A DNA stretch of 64,000 bases from positions 4,464,001 through 4,528,000 of the forward strand of contig NZ_CP014304.1 in NCBI RefSeq assembly GCF_001562275.1, given 5' to 3'. Shown here in pieces: positions 16,378-24,959 of this stretch. Both the position numbers and the translations under genes were made by a program. The first letter of the stretch is position 1. Each line of letters begins with the position of its first letter. The notes under the pieces are model-generated. The model was not told where the DNA came from. It did not search any database and saw nothing but the letters and a program-made list of their open reading frames with translations. Source of the DNA: Hymenobacter sp. PAMC 26628 (GTDB taxonomy: Bacteria > Bacteroidota > Bacteroidia > Cytophagales > Hymenobacteraceae).

Positions 16378-17961
16378 TTACTTCGCAGCGTAGCGCGACG
16401 ATACGTCCTTAGCTACTTCGCGCATGGCCTTAATACCTGCATCTTCGAGCTTGCCAGCTTTCAGGGCCTTCAGCACGTCGGGGTAGCGCGAGTTCATCGT
16501 TTGGGTGTACTCTTTCTCGAACTCCCGCACCTTGTTCACGGGCACGTTATCGAGCAACCCATTGGTAGCCGCGTAGATGATTGCCACCTGGTCTTCCACT
16601 TTCACCGGCGAGAACTGCGGCTGTTTGAGGATTTCCAGGTTGCGGCGGCCGCGCTCAATTGTGAGCTTGGTCGAGGCGTCAAGGTCTGAGCCGAACTTGG
16701 CGAAAGCTTCCAACTCGCGGAACTGGGCTTGGTCAAGTTTCAGCGTGCCCGACACCTTCTTCATCGACTTGATCTGGGCGTTGCCACCTACGCGGCTCAC
16801 CGAGATGCCCACGTTGATGGCCGGCCGCACCCCGGAGTTGAAGAGGTTGGTTTCGAGGAAGATCTGGCCGTCCGTAATCGAGATTACGTTGGTCGGGATG
16901 TACGCCGATACGTCGCCGGCCTGCGTCTCAATCAGCGGCAGCGCCGTCAGCGAGCCACCGCCCTTCACGATGCCTTTGAGGCTCTCGGGCAGGTCGTTCA
17001 TGTCGCGGGCAATGCTATCCGAGGCGTTGATTTTAGCGGCCCGCTCCAGCAAGCGGCTGTGCAGGTAAAACACGTCGCCGGGGTAAGCCTCGCGTCCGGG
17101 AGGACGGCGGAGCAACAGCGACACTTCACGATAAGCAACGGCTTGCTTCGACAAGTCGTCGTACACCACCAGGGCCGGGCGGCCCGTGTCGCGGAAGAAT
17201 TCGCCGATGGCAGCGCCGGTGAAGGGCGCGTAGAATTGCAGCGGCGCGGGGTCAGCGGCCGAAGCCGATACTACCACGGTGTAGTCCATGGCGCCGCCCT
17301 TGGTCAGGGCGTTTACTACCTGGGCTACCGTCGAGGCCTTCTGGCCCACGGCCACGTAAATGCAGAACACGGGCTCGCCGCGCTCAAAGAATTCACGCTG
17401 GTTGATAATCGTGTCGATGGCCACGGCCGACTTGCCGGTCTGGCGGTCACCGATAATCAGCTCGCGCTGGCCCCGGCCAATCGGAATCATGGCGTCGATG
17501 CTCTTGATGCCAGTTTGGAGCGGCTCGGTTACGGGCTGACGGAAGATAACGCCTGGCGCTTTGCGCTCCAGCGGCATTTCGTACAGTTGGCCCTGGATGG
17601 GACCCCGGCCATCGATGGGCTGGCCGAGGGTGTTCACCACGCGGCCCACAATGCCTTCGCCTACCTTAATAGAGGCAATTTTATTGGTGCGGCGTACAGT
17701 GGCCCCCTCGCGGATTTCGCTGTAGTCGCCGAGCATTACGGCACCGACGTTATCTTCTTCTAGGTTCAGCACAAGGGCCTGGAGGCCGTTTTCGAACTCC
17801 AGCAATTCGCCCGACTGCGCTTTGGTCAGCCCGTAGATGCGGGCCACGCCGTCGCCCACCTGCAACACGGTGCCGACTTCTTCCAGCTCGGCTTCGGACT
17901 TGAAATTGGACAGCTGCTCCCGCAGGATTGCGGATACTTCGTCCGGACGTATTTCTGCCAT
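16378..17961 (-). CDS. atpA: F1Fo ATP synthase alpha subunit
   Basis: 527 residues, normal length. Walker A GDRQTGKSA is near residue 170, followed by the VVYDDLSKQAVAYRE Walker B-like strand, and LLRRPPGREAYPGDVFYLHSRLLERA, typical of alpha subunits. The N-terminal MAEIRPDEVSAILREQL helix contacts the delta subunit. It forms the catalytic hexamer with beta, whose gene atpD is not in this operon. Ten bases separate it from atpH. Confidence 0.98.
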   Translation of the reverse strand: MAEIRPDEVSAILREQLSNFKSEAELEEVGTVLQVGDGVARIYGLTKAQSGELLEFENGLQALVLNLEEDNVGAVMLGDYSEIREGATVRRTNKIASIKVGEGIVGRVVNTLGQPIDGRGPIQGQLYEMPLERKAPGVIFRQPVTEPLQTGIKSIDAMIPIGRGQRELIIGDRQTGKSAVAIDTIINQREFFERGEPVFCIYVAVGQKASTVAQVVNALTKGGAMDYTVVVSASAADPAPLQFYAPFTGAAIGEFFRDTGRPALVVYDDLSKQAVAYREVSLLLRRPPGREAYPGDVFYLHSRLLERAAKINASDSIARDMNDLPESLKGIVKGGGSLTALPLIETQAGDVSAYIPTNVISITDGQIFLETNLFNSGVRPAINVGISVSRVGGNAQIKSMKKVSGTLKLDQAQFRELEAFAKFGSDLDASTKLTIERGRRNLEILKQPQFSPVKVEDQVAIIYAATNGLLDNVPVNKVREFEKEYTQTMNSRYPDVLKALKAGKLEDAGIKAMREVAKDVSSRYAAK

Positions 17962-17970
17962 GATGCTGAT

Positions 17971-18531
17971 TTACAGTTTATTTTGATATGAATTTTCTTG
18001 CAGAGCGGTGCGCATCTTCCGCAGGCTGGAACGAACGGATTCGTCAAGCTGCACGTCGCCCACCCGCAGCACGAAACCGCCAATCAGCGCCGGGTCTACT
18101 TTTTCGGCTAGCTCCACGTCGGCGTGGCCAGACTGGCGCGTCACCTCGGCACGCATCTGCTCGCGCAGAGCGGGCGTGAGGGGCACGGCCGAAACAACTT
18201 CGGCCGTTTGGATGCCGCGCAATATGTTGTACTGCACCTTAAACTCCGCAGCAACGCTTTCTAGCGCGCTTTCGCGGTTCTTCTGGGTAAGGATGGTAAA
18301 GAAGCGCATGGTCATGTCCGACACTTTGCCTTTGAACAGCGCGGTGAGGATGGCCAACTTCTTGTCGTGCTTCACGATGGGGTTGTGCAACAGCAGGCGC
18401 AATTCGCGGCTGCCGCTCACTACTTGGTCTAGCAGGTCCATGTCCTGCTTTACCAGTTCCAGCGTGCCTTGCTCCTGTCCCAAGTCGAGGAGCGACTTGG
18501 CGTAGCGGGACGCTACTCGTTGGTCAGCCAT
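17971..18531 (-). CDS. atpH: F1Fo ATP synthase delta subunit
   Basis: 186 residues. N-terminal helical domain (MADQRVASRYAKSLLDLGQEQG...) and the C-terminal PALIGGFVLRVGDVQLDESVRSSLRKM segment are characteristic of the OSCP/delta family. It forms the peripheral stator with subunit b. It lies between atpF and atpA as in other operons; the gap to atpF holds an inverted repeat. Confidence 0.96.
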   Translation of the reverse strand: MADQRVASRYAKSLLDLGQEQGTLELVKQDMDLLDQVVSGSRELRLLLHNPIVKHDKKLAILTALFKGKVSDMTMRFFTILTQKNRESALESVAAEFKVQYNILRGIQTAEVVSAVPLTPALREQMRAEVTRQSGHADVELAEKVDPALIGGFVLRVGDVQLDESVRSSLRKMRTALQENSYQNKL

Positions 18532-18539
18532 GTGGTTTT

Positions 18540-18616
18540 AGTTGTCGGTTGTTGGTTATCAGTTGCCAGGCTAGTATCAACAGCTAGAACGCGCTGACAA
18601 CCAACAACTGACAACT
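18540..18616. repeat. Imperfect inverted repeat between atpF and atpH
   Basis: Arms of 23 bases (18540-18562 and 18594-18616) pair at 21 of 23 positions, separated by 31 bases. The arms are themselves built from GTTGTT/AACAAC steps. It could form an RNA hairpin within the operon message; such repeats are common between Bacteroidota genes. Confidence 0.75.
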
Positions 18617-18621
18617 GGCAA

Positions 18622-19116
18622 CTAATTGAGCTTAACTTCTTTCAGGTACGAATCCACGAGCTGCGTTTGGGCGGCCGGATCAGCAAGTTCACGGCGCAGG
18701 ATGCGCTCGGCAATGTCGAGCGATAGCTGGGCAGCGGTGTTTTTTACTTCGGCCAGGGCCGCGTTCTTTTCAGCTTGGATGGCTTCGCGGGCCTGCTGCA
18801 CGATGTAGTTGGCTTCGCTGGTGGCGCGGGCCTTCTCGGTTTCGCGGTGCTGGTTGGCCATTGCGGTGGCTTCCTGCATCATGCGGTCGCGCTCTAGGCG
18901 GGCATCGGCCAGCAATTTCTCGTTGCCGGCTTTCAGCTGCTGCATCTCCAGCTTGGCCTGGTCGGCCATGCGTAAAGCGCTTTCGATGCTGTCCTCCCGC
19001 TCCTTCAGCGACCCCAGGATGGGCTTCCAAGCGAACTTGGCCAACAAAAGGAAGAGAATTAGAAAAATCAGGGTTTGCCAGAACAGCAAGCCAAATTCGG
19101 GGGTGATGAGCGACAT
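18622..19116 (-). CDS. atpF: F1Fo ATP synthase b subunit
   Basis: 164 residues. One N-terminal membrane helix (FGLLFWQTLIFLILFLLLAKF) is followed by a long charged coiled coil ending in ILRRELADPAAQTQLVDSYLKEV. This is the peripheral stalk that holds the F1 head still. Start ATG at 19116. It lies 176 bases downstream of atpE and 90 bases upstream of atpH. Confidence 0.96.
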   Translation of the reverse strand: MSLITPEFGLLFWQTLIFLILFLLLAKFAWKPILGSLKEREDSIESALRMADQAKLEMQQLKAGNEKLLADARLERDRMMQEATAMANQHRETEKARATSEANYIVQQAREAIQAEKNAALAEVKNTAAQLSLDIAERILRRELADPAAQTQLVDSYLKEVKLN

Positions 19117-19292
19117 AGTATCAGCAATTTAACAGCCTGGCTAACAAAAAGGCAAGGGATTCATTACCTCCGACCTGACCACAATGGCACGCCTCAGCAA
19201 GGGCCCCGGCCCATAACGAATGAAAACCCGGCGCGACTGGCCCCGCCCGCCAGAGCAGAGCAAGGGCCAGCCGGCCGGGCTTATCAACGCAA

Positions 19293-19553
19293 TTATTGCA
19301 ATTTCAGGGCGATGAGCAAGCAAACTACGACGGCAAACAGCGCCGCGCCTTCCACCAGGGCGGCTACAATCAGCATGGCCGTTTGGATTTTGCCCGAAGC
19401 CTCCGGCTGACGGCCGATAGCGTCCATGGCGCTGCCACCGATGCGGCCAATGCCCAGGCCAGCGCCCAGGATAGCCAAACCAGCACCAATGCCGGCACCC
19501 ATTACGGCCAGACCAACAGAATTAACAACTTGCAGTAACAACGAGAGAAGCAT
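19293..19553 (-). CDS. atpE: F1Fo ATP synthase c subunit
   Basis: 86 residues, two membrane helices. Helix 1 has the Gly-rich packing pattern GAGIGAGLAILGAGLGIG, the polar loop is RQPEASG, and the ion-binding carboxylate is Glu68 in ALVEGAALFAV. The residue after Glu is Gly rather than Ser or Thr, which points to protons rather than sodium. It forms the rotor ring in the membrane. Confidence 0.97.
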   Translation of the reverse strand: MLLSLLLQVVNSVGLAVMGAGIGAGLAILGAGLGIGRIGGSAMDAIGRQPEASGKIQTAMLIVAALVEGAALFAVVVCLLIALKLQ

Positions 19554-19636
19554 GGTAAAGGGGAAGTGTGTTGAAAAAATGAAAACGCAAAAATAAGTAC
19601 GGGGCGCTGCGCCGGGGCCCCCTAGGGCCGTTGGCT

Positions 19637-20710
19637 TTAGTGAGCGGCTACGTCGGGACGAGTGAGGTGGCCCAGATTGGAACCGCCACGCGACTGCTCG
19701 GCGATGCCGAGGTCTTCTTCGTGGTGGTGCTCTTCAACGGCCCCGCCGATGTACATAGCGGTGAGCAGGGTGAAGATGTATGCCTGCAGAATAGACACTA
19801 GCAACTCCAACACGCTGATGAACAAACCGAACGGTACCGAAAGGAAACCCGTCCAGGGCGAGCGAAAGATGAAAATCAGGCTGATGAAGCTCAGGATAAT
19901 GATGTGACCAGCCGTGATGTTAGCAAACAGACGAATCATCAGCGAGAACGGCTTGGTAATCACGCCAATCAGCTCGACCGGAATCATGATGATGCGCAAT
20001 GGTAGCGGCACGCCCGGCGTCCAGAAAATGTGCGTCCAATAGGCTTTATTGCTACTGAATAGAGTGATAATCAGGGTGAGCAGGGCCAGCGTCAGGGTAA
20101 CGGCAATGTTGCCGGTGAGATTGGCCGCACCAGGCGTAAGGCCCAGCAGGTTGTTGAACCAAATAAAGAAGAACACCGTGAGCAGGTACGGCATGTAGCG
20201 CTCATATTTGGGCCCGATGCTTTTTTTGCCTACTTCGTCGCGGATGAATACAACAAAAGGCTCCAGAAACGACTGCATGCCTGTGGGGGCCTGCCCAACC
20301 CGACGACGGTAGCCACGGGCCACCGAGGTAAAGATGAACACTAACAGGAGACTGCTAACGGCCAAGGCCGCCACGTTTTTGGTAATGGAGAAATCGTATA
20401 CTGGGCTACCGTCCAGCGTAGCCAAGTGTTCCTCGTTGAGCTTAAGGTTTTCGTAGCTCTTGCCTTCGGCTATTTTCTCCGACGAGAACACCGACAAGCC
20501 TTTGCCCGGCTGGTAGGCGATGATGGGGAAATAGCTAACGAAGTTGCCGTTGTCGGTAGAGAACCAGTGCCACTCGTGGGAGTCGGCAACGTGGTGCAAA
20601 ATAACTTCCCCCGGATTGAAGGCTTCGGCCGACTCAGCGCCCTTGGCGGGCTCTTGGGCAAAAACCGGCAGGGTTAACAGAAAAAGGAGAATCGACAGTA
20701 AATGCTTCAT
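19637..20710 (-). CDS. atpB: F1Fo ATP synthase a subunit with N-terminal extension
   Basis: 357 residues, longer than the roughly 270 of E. coli. The first 20 residues read as a signal peptide (MKHLLSILLFLLTLPVFAQ) and about 100 residues of probable periplasmic sequence follow before the first conserved membrane helix. The functional core is intact: the essential Arg is in LMIRLFANITAGH, and helix 5 carries the expected polar residues. Such N-terminal extensions are usual in Bacteroidota AtpB. It forms the proton half-channels facing the c ring. Confidence 0.96.
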   Translation of the reverse strand: MKHLLSILLFLLTLPVFAQEPAKGAESAEAFNPGEVILHHVADSHEWHWFSTDNGNFVSYFPIIAYQPGKGLSVFSSEKIAEGKSYENLKLNEEHLATLDGSPVYDFSITKNVAALAVSSLLLVFIFTSVARGYRRRVGQAPTGMQSFLEPFVVFIRDEVGKKSIGPKYERYMPYLLTVFFFIWFNNLLGLTPGAANLTGNIAVTLTLALLTLIITLFSSNKAYWTHIFWTPGVPLPLRIIMIPVELIGVITKPFSLMIRLFANITAGHIIILSFISLIFIFRSPWTGFLSVPFGLFISVLELLVSILQAYIFTLLTAMYIGGAVEEHHHEEDLGIAEQSRGGSNLGHLTRPDVAAH

Positions 20711-20746
20711 TCAAACGAACTTAATATCACAAACCGAAGTAACTAA

Positions 20747-21154
20747 CTACTGCTCCGGCACTTGTTTTTTTGAAAACGGCCGCAAGTTAGTCAAAATAGC
20801 CCAAATTTCAAAGCCAGCAAAGAGAAAGTACAATATGAAGAAGGCCCCTAAGAAGGTATAGGTAGCCCGGCCAGCGTGGGCCCCACCGGTGTATAGGTAC
20901 GTGAGGACGGCCGCCATACCGGCCACCAGCCGGAGCGCCACGGAGCCAAAATAGGCCGCCAGAAAGTTGTCGGGGTTGGCGCGTACGGCCCGCGCCGTAA
21001 GGACCAGGCCGATGAAGGTGAGGACCGCCAACCCGGCGAACAGGGACGGCGCCAACGGGTGCACCGCAGCGGCCCCGAAGGCGGTGTACAACCCGTAGAG
21101 ACCCAAGCCTACCACGCAACAAAAGGCCACGAATGGCCGCAAAAAAACGAACAT
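20747..21154 (-). CDS. Small membrane protein of the ATP synthase operon (subunit I-like)
   Basis: 135 residues with four probable membrane helices and a basic C-terminus (LRPFSKKQVPEQ). It sits between atpZ (12 bases) and atpB (36 bases), where a subunit I-like gene is commonly found. Sequence identity to AtpI is not obvious by eye; the assignment rests on position, size and topology. AtpI-type proteins help assemble the c ring. Confidence 0.7.
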   Translation of the reverse strand: MFVFLRPFVAFCCVVGLGLYGLYTAFGAAAVHPLAPSLFAGLAVLTFIGLVLTARAVRANPDNFLAAYFGSVALRLVAGMAAVLTYLYTGGAHAGRATYTFLGAFFILYFLFAGFEIWAILTNLRPFSKKQVPEQ

Positions 21155-21166
21155 GAGAAGCCGGCG

Positions 21167-21418
21167 CTAGGCGCTGTTGGTGAGGGAACGGATGACTTGG
21201 TAGAGGGCCACGAGCACGCCCGCCAGCATGAGCCCAATGGTGAACCACGGCGTTTTGGTATGGTAGTGGCCGTCGAGCCACGTGCCGGCCCAAGCGCTGA
21301 GGCCGATGGTGGCCAGCATTTGGAAAGCCATGCCCGAATACTTGGCGACGGCGCGCATCCGGTCGTTGCCGGCGGGGTCGGATTCGGGCCCGGGGCCGGC
21401 GGCGGGTGGGAGGGGCAT
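21167..21418 (-). CDS. atpZ: AtpZ/AtpI family protein
   Basis: 83 residues from the ATG at 21418. A TTG at 21445 would overlap the -7 promoter box and is rejected. Two membrane helices: KYSGMAFQMLATIGLSAWAGTWLD and a second of GLMLAGVLVALYQVIRSL type, matching the F0F1-ATPase gene 1 family. It is the first gene of the operon. The family is tied to ATP synthase assembly or Mg2+/Ca2+ handling. Confidence 0.85.
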   Translation of the reverse strand: MPLPPAAGPGPESDPAGNDRMRAVAKYSGMAFQMLATIGLSAWAGTWLDGHYHTKTPWFTIGLMLAGVLVALYQVIRSLTNSA

Positions 21419-21442
21419 GAGCGGGACGTGAAGGACAGGGCG

Positions 21443-21450
21443 CAAAGCTA
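21443..21450 (-). promoter_or_regulatory. -7 box of the ATP synthase operon
   Basis: Minus-strand TAGCTTTG lies 25 bases upstream of the atpZ ATG. It matches TAnnTTTG. A convincing -33 TTG was not seen. Confidence 0.55.
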
Positions 21451-21595
21451 CGGCGCAGACCGGGCGGGGGTTTGGGCGGGGAAACGTAATTTTACCCGGC
21501 TGCCATCGTTGGTACGGCGCGGGCGCGGGTCACTGGGCGAACATTTTGGGGCCCCAGCGGCGTTGGGGCCCTAGCGGCTGGTTTTTCCTTTTCTT

Positions 21596-24500
21596 TTGGC
21601 TTTGACGAATTACTCGCTGAATTTTCGCTGGCTGGCCTGGGCCGGGTTGCTACTGGGCCTTGGGTGGCTAGCCGGTTGCGCGTCGAGCACCGGCGTGGTG
21701 GGCCACGCTATCAACAACGTGGCGGCGCGCGACAACGCCTTCTTCCTGGCCCGCGAAAAGCTGCGCGCCACGGAAACCAAGCTGTACGCCGGGCGGGTGA
21801 ACGACTACAACCAGCGGCTGCCGCTGTTCCCGACGCTGGACAGCGCCAGCGTGCGGGCCAACCGCGCCGACCTGAACGATATCATCAAGAAGGCATCGAT
21901 GCCGATTCAGAACCGGCCGGGGTCGGACTGGACCGACGATGCCTACCTGCTGGTGGCCTGGGCCCGGTTCTACTCGATGCAGTTTGACGACGCGGCGCTG
22001 ACGTTTAAGTACGTGAACTCGACCAGCAAGGACCCCAACGCCCAGCACGAGGGCCTGATTGGGCTGATGCGCACCTTCATGACCACCAATCAGATGGAAA
22101 GCGCCAAGGCCGTGTCGGACCTGCTGGACCGGGAGGTGGGGGCCCCGGCCGACGCCCGCGAATTGTTCCTGACCCGCGCCGACTATTACCTGCGCACCGA
22201 GGAGCCGAAGCTGGCCATTCCGCAGCTAGAGCGGGCCGTGCCGTTGATTGAAATCAAGAACGAGCGTTCGCGCACCCGCTACCTGCTGGCCCAGCTGTAC
22301 CAGGAGCAAGGCGACGACAAAAAGGCGGTGGAGCAGCTCAACGACATTTTAGCCCACAACCCGCCCTATGAGCTGGATTTTTTTAGTAAGCTACTGCTGG
22401 CGCAGGTGTCGGGACTGGATGCGGAGAACAAGGCCCGGCTCGACAAGTACTTCGCTGAACTGCTGAAGGACCCAAAAAACAAGGAGTACCGCGACAAGAT
22501 TTACTACGAGATGGCGCGGCTGGCTTACCGCCAGAAGGACTACGCCGGGGCCCTGGTCCAGCTGCGCACGTCGGCCAAAGCCACGACGACCAACCGCTCC
22601 CAGAAGAGCTACACGTACTTGCTGGCAGGCCGCATCTACTACGAAAACCTGCAGAAGTACCGCTTGGCGGCGGCCTATTACGACAGCACAGTGCAGAACA
22701 TGAGCCAGACGGCTCGCACCTACGCAGCCGTCAAGGAGCGGGCTGATGTGCTGAAGGAATTTGCCAAGCAGTATACCATTGTCGAAACCCAGGACAGCCT
22801 CCAGGCGCTGGTACGGCTCGAACCCGGGGCCCTCGACCAGCGCCTTGACCAATACGCCACCGCCGAGCTAACGGCCCGCCAGGCGGCGCTGGCGAAGAAG
22901 CTGCTGGCCGACAAGGTCCAGGCGCGCGCCGCCGAGCTGGCTGGCCGGCCCAGCCTCAGCAATAGCAGCTCGCTGAGCAACTTGCCCAGCGGCCAGTCGG
23001 CCATCAACCCGCTGGCGTTTGATCCCACCGCCGCCGGCACCGGGGCCCAGTGGTACTTCGACAACCCCGCCACGCTGGGCACGGCGCGCGCCGACTTCCT
23101 GCGCAAGTGGGACAACCGCCGCTTGCAGGACAACTGGCGCACCAGTAGCCAAGCCAACAGTGCGAACCCCGCGGCCAATGGCAGCTTACCCATCACCGTG
23201 ACCGGCAACGGCGACACCCGCGTAAACCCCACCACCGGGGCCCCCGATGGCCCCCGCGCGGCCCCCGCCGTGGACCCTGCCGCTGAGAAGCGCGACTTGG
23301 TGGTGCAGTATCGCCAGGAACTGCCCACGACGCCCGAAAAGCTGCAAGCGTCTAACAAACAGGTTGAAGCGGCGCTGTACGAGCTGGGCAACATTTACAA
23401 AGAGCAGCTGAAGGAGCGCGACCGGGGCATTGCCACCTACGCCCAGCAGGTGCAGCGCTTCCCCCAGGGCCCCAACGCGCCCGACGCCTACTACCTGCTG
23501 TACTTGCACTACAAGGCCCTGCCCGACGCCGCCAAAGCCGCCGGGTACGCGGCCGCTTTGCAGCGCGATTTTCCGCAGTCGCTCTACGCGAAACTGATTG
23601 CTGACCCGCAATACCGCGAGCACGAGCTGGCCCTGCACAAGGCCGTGGCCAGCCGCGTCGATTCGGCGTTTGTCCTTTATAAAAACCAGGAATTCCGCAA
23701 GGCCACGGCCGTGCTGGCCCGCACCGAGCGGCAGTACCCCAAGAACGACCTCAGCGACCGGGTGGCGTACTTGAAAACGCTGCTCGTGGTGCGCACCCAG
23801 CCGCCGCTCACGGCCCGCGGCATGGTGGAGAGATTCTATAAAGATTTCCCCGACAGCCCGCTGGTGCCCGAGGCCCGCGCCCTGGCCAGCACCTATCAAA
23901 AGCAGGACGCCGGCCAAATCACCGGGGCCCTAGCCTCGACGGATAAGCCCGTGGTGTCGATGTTTCGCCCCGGCGAAATCGACAATCGGCTACGCGTGTA
24001 TTACAGCAACGACGAATCGCCGGCCGCGGCCGTAACGCCAGCGCCGGCCACGCCCGCCCCAGTGGTACCAGCGGGGGCCCCGGGGGCAGCGGCGCCCGCT
24101 ACGGGGGCCCCAAAGGGTCTGCCGAAACCAATAGCCCCGAATTCAAAGGCCTCGAAGAATGCACCCAAGGCAGCAGCAACGGGTGCGCCGGCAGCAACCA
24201 CGCCCGCGCCGGTGATACCTAAGGGAGCCCCCACGCCGGCCGTCGGGGCCCCCTCCCCCGCCGGTACCCCGCCCCCCCCCACTGGGGCCCCGGCGCTGGC
24301 GGCTGACCCGAACGCCACCGCCGCTACTGCTACGCCCGCGGCTACTGCGCCCACCGCGCCCGCCACGGCCTACGGCACTCAGCTGAGCGCGGCCCACGCC
24401 GTGGTGCTGGTGTTCCCCAAGGGCACGCCGCCGGTGGCCAACCTGGACGTGGCGCTGGACGCGTACAACCACCGCTGGTTTCGCGACGTGAACTTGCAGG

Positions 24501-24733
24501 TGCAGGCCGAAGCCCTCGACGACAAGCAGGACCTGCTGGTGGTGCGCGCCCTAACCGGGGCCAAGGTGGCCCAGAGCTACGCCGTGAAGCTGCGGGGGCC
24601 CCAGTCGCCGCTGGGGCGGCTGCGCGGGCAGGGCTTCCAGGTGGTGGTCATCAGCCTCGAAAACCTGGCGCTGCTGCAAAGCTCCGGCGACCTGGCCGGC
24701 TACCAGGCGTTTTTCCAAAAGGTGTACAAGTAG
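21596..24733 (+). CDS. porW: Type IX secretion periplasmic lipoprotein, PorW/SprE-like
   Basis: 1045 residues from a TTG at 21596; no ATG precedes the signal sequence. Lipobox LAGC places the lipidated Cys at residue 28. Residues about 110-420 contain TPR-like helical repeats (PGSDWTDDAYLLVAWARFYSMQFDDAALTF region, LLAQLYQEQGDDKKAVEQL), and more repeats at about 590-760. A Pro/Ala-rich low-complexity linker covers about residues 805-925, before a short C-terminal domain. The pattern of a large TPR lipoprotein starting with a WTDDAYLL repeat fits PorW/SprE, which links the T9SS core to gliding. The gldKLMN operon 5 kb away supports this. Confidence 0.75.
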   Translation: MALTNYSLNFRWLAWAGLLLGLGWLAGCASSTGVVGHAINNVAARDNAFFLAREKLRATETKLYAGRVNDYNQRLPLFPTLDSASVRANRADLNDIIKKASMPIQNRPGSDWTDDAYLLVAWARFYSMQFDDAALTFKYVNSTSKDPNAQHEGLIGLMRTFMTTNQMESAKAVSDLLDREVGAPADARELFLTRADYYLRTEEPKLAIPQLERAVPLIEIKNERSRTRYLLAQLYQEQGDDKKAVEQLNDILAHNPPYELDFFSKLLLAQVSGLDAENKARLDKYFAELLKDPKNKEYRDKIYYEMARLAYRQKDYAGALVQLRTSAKATTTNRSQKSYTYLLAGRIYYENLQKYRLAAAYYDSTVQNMSQTARTYAAVKERADVLKEFAKQYTIVETQDSLQALVRLEPGALDQRLDQYATAELTARQAALAKKLLADKVQARAAELAGRPSLSNSSSLSNLPSGQSAINPLAFDPTAAGTGAQWYFDNPATLGTARADFLRKWDNRRLQDNWRTSSQANSANPAANGSLPITVTGNGDTRVNPTTGAPDGPRAAPAVDPAAEKRDLVVQYRQELPTTPEKLQASNKQVEAALYELGNIYKEQLKERDRGIATYAQQVQRFPQGPNAPDAYYLLYLHYKALPDAAKAAGYAAALQRDFPQSLYAKLIADPQYREHELALHKAVASRVDSAFVLYKNQEFRKATAVLARTERQYPKNDLSDRVAYLKTLLVVRTQPPLTARGMVERFYKDFPDSPLVPEARALASTYQKQDAGQITGALASTDKPVVSMFRPGEIDNRLRVYYSNDESPAAAVTPAPATPAPVVPAGAPGAAAPATGAPKGLPKPIAPNSKASKNAPKAAATGAPAATTPAPVIPKGAPTPAVGAPSPAGTPPPPTGAPALAADPNATAATATPAATAPTAPATAYGTQLSAAHAVVLVFPKGTPPVANLDVALDAYNHRWFRDVNLQVQAEALDDKQDLLVVRALTGAKVAQSYAVKLRGPQSPLGRLRGQGFQVVVISLENLALLQSSGDLAGYQAFFQKVYK

Positions 24734-24759
24734 GGCCCCGGGCGGCGCGCTGGTGCTAC

Positions 24760-24901
24760 GGTTGGCGCGGGGCTCCGCCCCGTGCCGCGGTGCCGCGGGC
24801 CGCTGGCCCGCAATCGTTGAACGGTGGCCGGGCATCTTTGCCCTAGGGTGCAGGCCAGAGGCCTGCCAATAGCCGGCACGGGGCAGAGCCCCGCGCCAAC
24901 C
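24760..24901. repeat. Inverted repeat with 28-base arms
   Basis: Arms 24760-24787 and 24874-24901 pair at 27 of 28 positions. The 86-base centre holds smaller GC-rich palindromes (for example GCCAGAGGC near 24852). It lies after the PorW-like gene and upstream of the PBP1A promoter. It looks like a REP- or MITE-type dispersed element; it could also end transcription. Confidence 0.8.
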
Positions 24902-24925
24902 GCTGTGCGTAGCGGCAGCCGGCTG

Positions 24926-24933
24926 TATTTTTG
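24926..24933 (+). promoter_or_regulatory. -7 box upstream of PBP1A gene
   Basis: TATTTTTG matches TAnnTTTG and lies 26 bases before the ATG at 24960. No TTG at the -33 spacing. Confidence 0.5.
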
Positions 24934-24959
24934 CCCACTGACTTTGCCTTTACTTGCTT

